From Opitutaceae bacterium (GTDB taxonomy: Bacteria; Verrucomicrobiota; Verrucomicrobiia; Opitutales; Opitutaceae): DNA of 64,000 nucleotides. The position numbers and the translations under genes were made by a program. The stretch spans positions 1,196,001-1,260,000 of the forward strand of contig JAWLBB010000001.1 of assembly GCA_041395105.1 (NCBI GenBank), read 5' to 3'. Within the stretch, counting starts at the first letter, position 1. The number at the start of each line of letters is the position of its first letter. Below, one piece after another: positions 52,464-60,245 of the stretch. A model generated the notes under the pieces. That model saw nothing but the letters and a program-made list of their open reading frames with translations. It had not been told where the DNA came from and did not search any database.

Positions 52464-54875
52464 CTACAGCTCGTCGAGATCGATGAGGATGTCCCGCGGG
52501 GTCGATCCGTTTTCCGGTCCGACCACCCCCTTGGCTTCGAGGACCTCCATCAGACGGGCGGCGCGGTTGTAACCGATTCGCAGGCGGCGCTGAAGCATCG
52601 ACGTGGACGCTCTCTTGGTCGAACGGAGAACATCGAGGGCGGGCTCGTACATTTCGTCGTCGGTCTCGAGATCACCGGCATCATCGTCGCCGGGCTCGTC
52701 GATCTGGCGTTGCACATCCTCGGCGAAATCCGGCGGACCATTCTGCTTGAGGAAGTCCACCACCCGGGTGAGTTCGTCGTCCGAGACGAGTGACCCCTGG
52801 GCACGGACAATCTTGGCGGTGCCCGGCGGCGAGAAAAGCATATCGCCCCGTCCGATGAGTTGATCGGCGCCACCCGTGTCGAGAATCGTGCGGCTGTCGA
52901 CCTTGGACGCGACCTGGAATGCGATCCGGCAGGGCAGGTTGGCTTTGATCACTCCGGTGATGACATTGACCGAAGGGCGCTGGGTGGCGATGATGAGGTG
53001 GATGCCGGCGGCGCGGGCCAGCTGGGCGAGTCGGGCGATGCCGGTCTCGATGTCCGCCGGGGCGACCATCATCAGGTCGGCCAGTTCGTCGATGATGACC
53101 ACGATATAGGGCATCTTCTCCGGAATCTCCAGTTCACCCGAGCGCGGCACCTCGAGCCCGAGACCGTCGCGGTCGCTCTCAAGTTCGGAGGAGGAGGGAG
53201 CAGCCGGGGTTTCCTGTTCGAGTTTCTTGCGGCCGTTGAAACCGGCGATGTTGCGAACCCCCACTTTGGCGAAAATCTGGTAGCGCTTCTCCATCTCGGT
53301 CAGAAGCCACTTGAGCGCCCCGGGCACCTTTTTCGGGTCGGTCACGACCGGAATAAGCATATGGGGGAGGTCGTTGAACTGCTTCATCTCGACGATCTTG
53401 GGATCGACCATGATGAAGCGGAGATCCTCAGGGCTGGAGTGGTAGAGGAGTGACGTAATGATACTGTTGATACAAATGGTCTTGCCGGACCCGGTCGCGC
53501 CCGCGATGAGCAGGTGGGGCATCCGGGTCAGGTCCGAGATGAGCGGCTTGCCTCCCACGTCGCGGCCAAGACCGATGGGGATTTCCGCGCCCGCATGGGC
53601 CCAGTTTTCCGACTCGATGATTTCGCGGATGCCGACGGGGGTCGGGGTCTTGTTGGGGACTTCGACGCCGACGCAGCCCTTGCCCGGGACGGGAGCGAGG
53701 ATGCGGACAGACTGGGCCCGCATGCCCAGGGCAATATTCTTGTCGAGGCCGGCGATCTTTTCGACCCTCACGCCCGGGGCCGGGTAGACTTCGTAGCGGG
53801 TGATGACCGGTCCGACGTGAATCTCGCCAAGCGAGACTTCGACGCCGAATTCCCTGAGGGTGCGCTGGAGAACTTCGGCATTGGCGGAGTGTTCTTCCTC
53901 GTTATTGCCCGTGGCCAGCGGATCGACCCCTTCATTCAGCAGGTCGAGGGTGGGGAAGACGTAACTGCCCTTGCGCAGCGGTCGATTGGCGGGGGCCTTG
54001 CGGGTCTTTTCGGGCTCGACGATGATGACGCCGGGATGGCCCTTCTTCTTTCGGGGAAAATCTGCGGACTCTTCTCCCGGAGCGATCGGGGGCGGCGTGC
54101 TTTCAGCCGGCGGTTCGGGCTTTTCCCGTTTGGGCAGGCTGAATTTTCCGGCGGTGGGTGAACCGGCAAGGGAGGCGCCTTCGGCGGTCGCCGGCCGAGG
54201 TGCGGCCTTTGCCGATTGCTTTTCCCGCCGGCGCGCTTCCCTGGCCTGCCGCTTCAGCTCGCGACGTTCGGCCCGGCGCTCCTTTCGGGTCGTCCGCCAC
54301 TGGTGAAAGCTTTCGAAGAAGCCGTCAACCTGGGCGCCGAAGTCCCGGGTGAAGACGAAGAACCAGGCCATGCCATAGGCGGCCAGGAAGATCGTGAATG
54401 AACCGAAGGTGCCCAGCAGGTCGGCCAGGAGGCGATTGTAGATGAGATCGCCCACCATGCCGCCGGCGTCCTGCGGATAAATGCTTCGGTCGACCAGATT
54501 CTTGGGCATCGAGGCCAGGCCGCAGGCCGCGATGATACAGACAATCATGGCCGTGATGCGGGAGAGGGCGACCCGCTTGACCCGCCGAACCAGGATCCAG
54601 CTCGTCCAGAACAGGAAGAGGGGGACCAGCCAGCTGGCGATTCCGATCAGGGAGAATGCGTAATAGGATACATCCGAGCCGAAGAGTCCGACCAGATTGG
54701 TGTCGGTCGGGGTCGTGGTGATCTGACTGCTCTGTTCGGCCCGGTAATCAATGAAGGAAACCAGCAGGAGGACAGCGACGACAAAGCAGAGGACGGCCCA
54801 GAACCACTTGGCGCGGTTGCGGGGTGCCTGAAAAGTTGGAACGCTTTTTGGGTTGGAACTCTCCTTCTTGGCCAT
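52464..54875 (-). CDS. ftsK: DNA translocase FtsK/SpoIIIE
   Basis: An 803-residue hexameric dsDNA pump that clears chromosomes from the division septum. N-terminal four or five membrane helices (~30-180), a short basic/proline-rich linker (~190-290), then the motor: Walker A GATGSGKT (near residue 468), Walker B IVVIIDELADLMM, IIATQRPSVNVITGVIKAN. The C-terminal gamma winged helix (ALDVLRSTKRASTSMLQRRLRIGYNRAARLME) reads KOPS-like sites. Linker is short compared with E. coli FtsK, close to SpoIIIE. Divergent from manA. Confidence 0.97.
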   Translation of the reverse strand: MAKKESSNPKSVPTFQAPRNRAKWFWAVLCFVVAVLLLVSFIDYRAEQSSQITTTPTDTNLVGLFGSDVSYYAFSLIGIASWLVPLFLFWTSWILVRRVKRVALSRITAMIVCIIAACGLASMPKNLVDRSIYPQDAGGMVGDLIYNRLLADLLGTFGSFTIFLAAYGMAWFFVFTRDFGAQVDGFFESFHQWRTTRKERRAERRELKRQAREARRREKQSAKAAPRPATAEGASLAGSPTAGKFSLPKREKPEPPAESTPPPIAPGEESADFPRKKKGHPGVIIVEPEKTRKAPANRPLRKGSYVFPTLDLLNEGVDPLATGNNEEEHSANAEVLQRTLREFGVEVSLGEIHVGPVITRYEVYPAPGVRVEKIAGLDKNIALGMRAQSVRILAPVPGKGCVGVEVPNKTPTPVGIREIIESENWAHAGAEIPIGLGRDVGGKPLISDLTRMPHLLIAGATGSGKTICINSIITSLLYHSSPEDLRFIMVDPKIVEMKQFNDLPHMLIPVVTDPKKVPGALKWLLTEMEKRYQIFAKVGVRNIAGFNGRKKLEQETPAAPSSSELESDRDGLGLEVPRSGELEIPEKMPYIVVIIDELADLMMVAPADIETGIARLAQLARAAGIHLIIATQRPSVNVITGVIKANLPCRIAFQVASKVDSRTILDTGGADQLIGRGDMLFSPPGTAKIVRAQGSLVSDDELTRVVDFLKQNGPPDFAEDVQRQIDEPGDDDAGDLETDDEMYEPALDVLRSTKRASTSMLQRRLRIGYNRAARLMEVLEAKGVVGPENGSTPRDILIDLDEL

Positions 54876-55062
54876 TTGAGTAGCTTGAGGGCACTTTGGT
54901 GAACTCGCCGACTTCCTCCGATTGAATCAAAGTGCCTTCTAAATAAGTTACGGCCGCGGAGGGAAGTCAATGAAGGGCTTTAGGCCGGTCCCGCCACGTT
55001 CTCCCGGTCTCGGATGTAATCAACCCATTTCAACGTCTTCTTTTCAGTCTTTTTTTACCCGC

Positions 55063-56010
55063 ATGTTCACGTCCATCCTACGATTCCAGCCGCTCTACCA
55101 GGAACGGGTCTGGGGAGCCCGGACCCTGGCAGACCGCATGGGGCGGTCGCTGCCTCCGGGTCGACCGATCGGTGAGAGCTGGGAGATTGTCGACCGGCCG
55201 GAAGCCCAGTCGGTCGTTGTGGACGGTCCCTTCGCCGGAATGAGCCTTCGAGCCCTGATCGAGGCGCACGGCGATCAGCTGATGGGTCCGGCCTACGATC
55301 GCGACCGGCCGTTCCCGATTCTGGTCAAATGGCTGGATTGCGCGGACCGGCTCAGTCTTCAGGTGCATCCGCCGGCCGCTGTGGCGGACCAACTCGGCGG
55401 AGAGCCGAAGACGGAAAACTGGTACATCGCGTCCGCCCGTCCCGGAGCCCACCTCATCGTTGGTTTGAAAAACGGAGTCACCCGGGAAGCATTTGAATCC
55501 GCCATGGCCAACTCCACCCTCGAGCAGGTCGTCCATCGGTTTCCGGTCTCCGAGGGCGATTCGATCTTGGTCGAAAGCGGTCGACTGCATGCGATCGATG
55601 CGGGCAACCTCATTCTGGAAATCCAACAGAACTCCGATACCACCTACCGGGTCTACGATTGGGGTCGAACCGGGCTCGATGGAAAGCCCCGCCAGTTGCA
55701 TGTCGGGCAATCGATGCGGAGTATCGATTTCGGGGACTTTGAACCGCAGCCCCTGAGATTTGAGGCGGGGGATGCGGTCCTGGCCGAATGTCGGGAATTC
55801 CGGATTCGCCGATTTACCCGGAACCCGGGTTCTTTTCTTCGCCTGACAGCGGGCGAAGAGCCCAGGATCCTGAGTGTGATCGCCGGTCGGGTCCGGATCG
55901 CCGAGCGGACGCTGCGGGAGGGCGACAACGTGATTCTGCCGTGGTCGGGCGATTTTGCTCTTGAGGCTGAGGCAACCGCGACCTTCCTGCTGACTGACCA
56001 TTTTGCCTAA
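55063..56010 (+). CDS. manA: Mannose-6-phosphate isomerase, class I-like
   Basis: A 315-residue cupin-fold enzyme that interconverts mannose 6-phosphate and fructose 6-phosphate. The FQPLYQERVWGARTLAD start, GESWEIVDRPEAQS, the zinc site LSLQVHPPA (His), a conserved Glu in KTENWYI and SGRLHAIDAGNLILEIQQNSDTTYRVYDW are family signatures. ATG 55063 is preceded by a T-rich stretch and no good SD. The next gene overlaps by eight bases. Feeds mannose-containing polymers. Confidence 0.92.
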   Translation: MFTSILRFQPLYQERVWGARTLADRMGRSLPPGRPIGESWEIVDRPEAQSVVVDGPFAGMSLRALIEAHGDQLMGPAYDRDRPFPILVKWLDCADRLSLQVHPPAAVADQLGGEPKTENWYIASARPGAHLIVGLKNGVTREAFESAMANSTLEQVVHRFPVSEGDSILVESGRLHAIDAGNLILEIQQNSDTTYRVYDWGRTGLDGKPRQLHVGQSMRSIDFGDFEPQPLRFEAGDAVLAECREFRIRRFTRNPGSFLRLTAGEEPRILSVIAGRVRIAERTLREGDNVILPWSGDFALEAEATATFLLTDHFA

Positions 56011-56815
56011 GCTTCCACACAGTTCCACGATTCTCTCCGGCTCACCCTGCGCCGGTGGGATCCTGCGCAGTGTCGTGGTTGGGGTCGTTTTTCTTGGGGC
56101 GGTTCTGACCCTGGCCTGGATGCTCCTGGGCCGATTCGCCTTCGAACGTGAACTGGCGGTGCGGACGGGATTTCCGGTGGAAATCGAGAGGTTCTACTGC
56201 AATCCGTTCAGAGGGGAGATCCGGGCTAATGCGATTTCCTTCGGGAACCCGCCGGGATTTCCCAATTCGCTTTTTCTGCGGGTGTCCGGGCTCGATCTGA
56301 CAATCAAACCGTTGTCCGTGCGTGGCGAAGCTCTTGAGATACCCGAGCTCTCACTAGTCGTCGATCAACTGAGTCTGGTTGTCACAGAGACGGGACAGAT
56401 GAACACACGCGTCTTCAGTGACGCCCTGGATGGGCCGGGCACGACCGGAGACGGTGTTTCCAGTGGGCAGACGGAAAAGAGTTTCATTATTGAACACCTT
56501 CTGATTGAGATTCAAGAAGTTGATATTGAAGACCTTAGCTCCGGTTCGGTTTTTGTCCGGCGTTATCGTCCGGCCATTCGCCGCGAGTTCGAGAATGTGA
56601 GGGATCTGGACGTGGTGGTCCGAACCCTGCTGGGGGATCTCCTGCAGGCGGGCCTGGAGGCCTACGCACCGGACGTCCTGACGGTCATCCCGGCCCGGCT
56701 GGCCGGGCCGGCCGGACCGGTTTTTCTCCAGGGTGACGAAAGAATCAAGGCGACCATGGATTCGGTGATCGAGCTTTTGAAGAATCGCTTTGATTCGCCG
56801 GCCGAAGAACCGTAG
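56003..56815 (+). CDS. AsmA-like membrane protein
   Basis: A 270-residue protein with one membrane helix near residues 20-45 (LRSVVVGVVFLGAVLTLAWMLLG), then an AsmA/DUF748-like beta domain (VEIERFYCNPFRGEIRANAISFGNPPGF, LDLTIKPLSVRGEALEIPELSL) and a helical C-terminus (LLQAGLEAYAPDVL). AsmA-like proteins bridge the periplasm and move lipids or help outer-membrane assembly; this one is short. TTG 56003 overlaps the manA stop by eight bases; 18 bases later grpE begins. Start and function uncertain. Confidence 0.7.
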   Translation: MPKLPHSSTILSGSPCAGGILRSVVVGVVFLGAVLTLAWMLLGRFAFERELAVRTGFPVEIERFYCNPFRGEIRANAISFGNPPGFPNSLFLRVSGLDLTIKPLSVRGEALEIPELSLVVDQLSLVVTETGQMNTRVFSDALDGPGTTGDGVSSGQTEKSFIIEHLLIEIQEVDIEDLSSGSVFVRRYRPAIRREFENVRDLDVVVRTLLGDLLQAGLEAYAPDVLTVIPARLAGPAGPVFLQGDERIKATMDSVIELLKNRFDSPAEEP

Positions 56816-56833
56816 AGCCTTAAAGTTTATTCG

Positions 56834-57445
56834 ATGACGAAAGCCAAGCAAGAGCACGAACAAGAGATCGAGACCACCGGTCAGGTGGCCAAATCCACGC
56901 AGGGGGATGTCCCGGGTGATTCGGATGCGCTCGAAGTGGTCGAAGGCGCGGAACCCACGCTCGAGCAGCAACTCGAGGCAGCGCGGGCCGAGGTGGAAGC
57001 CAACCGGAATCTTCACCTTCGGGCGGTGGCGGATCTCGAGAATTACCGGCGTCGGAGCGTCCGCGAGCGGGAGGAACTGCGCCAGTTCGCCACGTCCAGC
57101 CTGGTCGAGGACCTGCTGCCGATTCTCGACAACCTGGCCCTCGGCATAGCCTCGGCCCGCCAGGAAGCGGATCCGAAGGCGGTGGCGGATGGAGTTTCCA
57201 TGGTCCTGGACCAGTTCAAGGGCGTCCTCAACCGGTCGGGTCTGGTCGAAATCAATCCGGCTCCGGGCGACGCCTTCGATCCCCATCAGCACGAGTCGCT
57301 GGCCCATCAGCCCAGCGATTCGGTGGCCGCCGAAGCCATTCTCCAGGTTGTCAGGGTGGGTTATTCCCTCAACGGTCGCCTTCTCCGGGCTGCCTCCGTC
57401 ATCCTGTCCAGTGGCCCGGCCGCTGGGAAGAACGACCGGTCATGA
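56834..57445 (+). CDS. grpE: Nucleotide exchange factor GrpE
   Basis: A 203-residue GrpE. An acidic disordered N-terminus (1-40), the long dimer helix (ARAEVEANRNLHLRAVADLENYRRRSVRERE), LLPILDNLALGI and the beta domain ending FDPHQHESLAHQPS...VVRVGYSLNGRLLRAASVIL are all standard. It releases ADP from DnaK. dnaJ follows 84 bases later, while dnaK is not in the window. No CIRCE-type repeat could be identified upstream. Confidence 0.95.
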   Translation: MTKAKQEHEQEIETTGQVAKSTQGDVPGDSDALEVVEGAEPTLEQQLEAARAEVEANRNLHLRAVADLENYRRRSVREREELRQFATSSLVEDLLPILDNLALGIASARQEADPKAVADGVSMVLDQFKGVLNRSGLVEINPAPGDAFDPHQHESLAHQPSDSVAAEAILQVVRVGYSLNGRLLRAASVILSSGPAAGKNDRS

Positions 57446-57529
57446 CGATTCCCACTACTGAACCGGGGGGACGGGTTCCCGTTCGGCACTTGAACCGACA
57501 TCTCACGGTCCGGCAGACCGAACGAACGC

Positions 57530-58669
57530 ATGAGCAGGGTTAAGGAAGACTATTACGAACTCCTCGGGGTCAGCCGGCAGGCGACAGCCGACGAGATCAA
57601 GAAAGCCTACCGCAAGCTGGCGGTTAAGCACCATCCGGACAAGAATCCGGGAAACAAGGATGCCGAGGAGATGTTCAAGAAGATCTCCGAAGCCTACGAG
57701 GTGCTCAAGGACGAGAACAAGCGGGCGGCTTACGACCGCTACGGTCATGCCGCCTTTCAGCAGGGCGCCGGTCGCGCGGGCGGCGCCGGCGGCTTCCATG
57801 ATCCCTTTGATATCTTTCGGGAGGTCTTCAACAGCGGCGGCGGGGGCGGCGGGATTTTCGATGAATTCTTCGGCGGCGGAGGGGGCGGTGGAGCCCAGCA
57901 CGGTGGTGATCTCCGCTACGACCTCGAGATCGGCCTGGAGGAAGCGGCCAGCGGGGTGGAGAAGGAGATCTCCTTCCGCAAGCCGGTGGCCTGTGATGCC
58001 TGCCATGGCTCGGGTGCGGAGCCCGGGTCGCAATCCGTTCGCTGCACAACCTGCCAGGGAAGCGGGCAGGTGACCAGCTCGCGCGGCTTCTTCTCCTTTC
58101 GTCAGACATGTCCCCATTGCAACGGAGCCGGAGTGCGGATCGAGAAGCCCTGCCGGCGCTGCTCCGGTGAAGGGAGGGTCAATGCCAGTACCAAGATCAA
58201 GGTCCGGATTCCGGCCGGAGTGGATACCGGATCCAAGTTGCGCTCCGCCGGAAACGGCGAAGCGGGAGCAATGGGAGGGCCTCCCGGCGACCTCTACATC
58301 GTCCTCCATGTTGCCGATCACGACGTTTTCGAGCGGCAGGGTGACGACCTTTTCTGCGAGATCCCGATCAAGTTCACCCTTGCGACCCTCGGCGGGACCA
58401 TCCAGGTGCCCACGCTCTTCGGCCGCGCAACCCTGAAGATCCCTCCAGCCACCCAGAGCGGAACCACCTTCCGTCTGAAAGGAAAGGGCATGCCCAACCT
58501 GCGGGGTGGCTACTCAGGCGACCAGCTGATCCGGGTCCACGTGGAGGTTCCGACCTCACTGAGTTCCGAACAGCGCAAGAAACTCGAGGAGTTTGCGGTG
58601 GCCTGTGGCGACGCCGATGAACCGGTCGCCAAATCCTTCATCGACAAGGCCAAGCGGTTTTTCGGCTGA
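57530..58669 (+). CDS. dnaJ: Chaperone DnaJ
   Basis: A 379-residue type I DnaJ. J-domain (residues 1-70, with HHPDKN, the HPD tripeptide), Gly/Phe-rich linker with poly-Gly runs (~78-125), four zinc repeats CDACHGSG, CTTCQGSG, CPHCNGAG, CRRCSGEG (~150-225) and two C-terminal substrate domains. Delivers clients to DnaK. Full length, ATG 57530; upstream of it lies an 84-base spacer with a short hairpin GAACC/GGTTC. Confidence 0.98.
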   Translation: MSRVKEDYYELLGVSRQATADEIKKAYRKLAVKHHPDKNPGNKDAEEMFKKISEAYEVLKDENKRAAYDRYGHAAFQQGAGRAGGAGGFHDPFDIFREVFNSGGGGGGIFDEFFGGGGGGGAQHGGDLRYDLEIGLEEAASGVEKEISFRKPVACDACHGSGAEPGSQSVRCTTCQGSGQVTSSRGFFSFRQTCPHCNGAGVRIEKPCRRCSGEGRVNASTKIKVRIPAGVDTGSKLRSAGNGEAGAMGGPPGDLYIVLHVADHDVFERQGDDLFCEIPIKFTLATLGGTIQVPTLFGRATLKIPPATQSGTTFRLKGKGMPNLRGGYSGDQLIRVHVEVPTSLSSEQRKKLEEFAVACGDADEPVAKSFIDKAKRFFG

Positions 58670-58725
58670 ACGGAACCGGGTTTGCACTCGCCAAACCGTC
58701 CGGGGATAGCAGACATTGATGCGTG

Positions 58726-59298
58726 ATGCGTGTGGTCATTCTCGGTTCCGGTCGCGGCTCCAATGCGGAGGCCATTCTTGAGGCTCAGGCAGACGGGAGA
58801 CTGGGACGGGCCCGGGTTGTCCATCTTTTCACGGATCAGGCGCAGGCGCGGATTCTGGAGCTCGGTCCCCGCTTTGGCGTGCCGGCTTCCTTCATCGATC
58901 CCGCTCCCTTCCGGACCAAGCTGGAAGGCGAAGGTGAACGCCGCTACATCGAGGCGATCGGATCCTGCCGGCCCGACCTGATTGTTCTGGCCGGTTTCAT
59001 GCGGGTCCTGAAAGCGGGTTTCCTTCGAGCCTTTTCCGGCAAGATCATCAACCTGCACCCCAGCCTCCTCCCAAGCTTCCCGGGTCTCGACGGAATTGGT
59101 CAGGCTTTCCGGCACGGTGTCAAAGTGACGGGATGCACCGTTCACCGGGTCAACGAGGAGGTGGATGCGGGGCAGATCATTGATCAGACGGCGGTGCGGG
59201 TGGAGGCGAGGGACACCTTGGAGACGCTCAGCGAGAAGATCCACCGGGCCGAACACACCCTGCTGCCGGCGGTGATCGCCCGTTTGAGTGAGGGGTGA
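58726..59298 (+). CDS. purN: Phosphoribosylglycinamide formyltransferase PurN
   Basis: A 190-residue enzyme of purine synthesis that transfers a formyl group from 10-formyl-THF to GAR. The GSGRGSN start, catalytic Asn/His region IINLHPSLLPSFPGLDGI and HRVNEEVDAGQII with the conserved Asp are present. A GTG lies one codon upstream (58723), but ATG 58726 gives the normal MRVVILGSGRGSN start. It is followed by prmA, which begins 13 bases after the stop. Confidence 0.93.
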   Translation: MRVVILGSGRGSNAEAILEAQADGRLGRARVVHLFTDQAQARILELGPRFGVPASFIDPAPFRTKLEGEGERRYIEAIGSCRPDLIVLAGFMRVLKAGFLRAFSGKIINLHPSLLPSFPGLDGIGQAFRHGVKVTGCTVHRVNEEVDAGQIIDQTAVRVEARDTLETLSEKIHRAEHTLLPAVIARLSEG

Positions 59299-59311
59299 GA
59301 AATCCCTATCT

Positions 59312-60181
59312 ATGGCCATTCACGAATGTCGAGTCGCCGTGAGAGCGGAGTTGGGAGCGGATCTGGAGGATTTCCTTAACGAGAACGAGGAGAGTGGCTG
59401 GATGTTGATCGAGGATCCGGTCGCCGGGTTGGCCGTTTTGAAGGGCTTTTTCGAGTCGAAGGACGAGGCGACCCGGGCCTGGTCCGGATTGGCCGATCGG
59501 GTGAAGCCCTTCCTGAAGCCAGGTGACCCGGTCTTCAGCGAACTGGCGGATCAGGATTGGAGACTCAGCTATCGGGAACATTTCAAAGCGTGGCATTCCG
59601 GCCCGATTCACTGGGTGCCGGTCTGGGAGAGGGAATCCTATGCGGTTCCTCCGGGCGACGTCGCCGTCTGGCTCGATCCGGGAATGGCCTTTGGGACCGG
59701 CAATCACGAGACCACCCGACTCTGCCTGAACCGGCTGATTGCCTTTGATCGATCGCGTTGGGCAGGAAGTGCAGTCATCGATGCGGGTTGTGGTTCGGGA
59801 ATCCTCGCGATCTCGGCCGCCCGCCTCGGCTTTGGCCGGGTCCGCGGGTTTGACCTGGATCCGGAAGCGGTCGTCATCGCGCGCAAGAATGCGGATCTCA
59901 ATGGCCTCGCGGATCGATTGGTTTTCTCTGAGGGTGATCTGGAATCCGGTCTGGCCGGCGTGCCTGCCGACGTCGTGCTGGCCAATATCCTTTCAGACGT
60001 CCTCGTGCGATTCGCGGACCGTCTGATACAGTCAGTCTTGCCCGGTGGCGTCCTCGTCCTCAGCGGCATCCTCTCGTCGGAGTTGCCCGAGGTCAGGGCG
60101 GCTTTCCGGGAACTCGCGCCCAACGCGCCGATCGAATCGGCCACCTTGGGCGAATGGGCGGACCTCCTCATCCGTCTTTGA
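59312..60181 (+). CDS. prmA: Ribosomal protein L11 methyltransferase PrmA
   Basis: A ~289-residue SAM methyltransferase that trimethylates ribosomal protein L11. The signature WLDPGMAFGTGNHETTRLCL, the SAM site VIDAGCGSGILAISAARLG, and VLANILSDVL (N-I-L active loop) are intact; residues 1-90 form the substrate domain. ATG 59312 was taken instead of GTG 59288, which overlaps the purN stop. Same direction as purN. A bidirectional terminator follows. Confidence 0.93.
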   Translation: MAIHECRVAVRAELGADLEDFLNENEESGWMLIEDPVAGLAVLKGFFESKDEATRAWSGLADRVKPFLKPGDPVFSELADQDWRLSYREHFKAWHSGPIHWVPVWERESYAVPPGDVAVWLDPGMAFGTGNHETTRLCLNRLIAFDRSRWAGSAVIDAGCGSGILAISAARLGFGRVRGFDLDPEAVVIARKNADLNGLADRLVFSEGDLESGLAGVPADVVLANILSDVLVRFADRLIQSVLPGGVLVLSGILSSELPEVRAAFRELAPNAPIESATLGEWADLLIRL

Positions 60182-60195
60182 TCCCGGAAAAGAAA

Positions 60196-60223
60196 AAGGG
60201 GCGGCCCCGAAGAGCCGCCCCTT
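60196..60223. terminator. Bidirectional terminator
   Basis: AAGGGGCGGC, 8-base loop, GCCGCCCCTT: a 10-bp perfect stem, with an A-run on the left and TTGAATTTC on the right. It separates prmA from the convergent TonB receptor gene (stops 15 and 23 bases away). Confidence 0.85.
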
Positions 60224-60245
60224 GAATTTCGATCAGTCCGCGGGT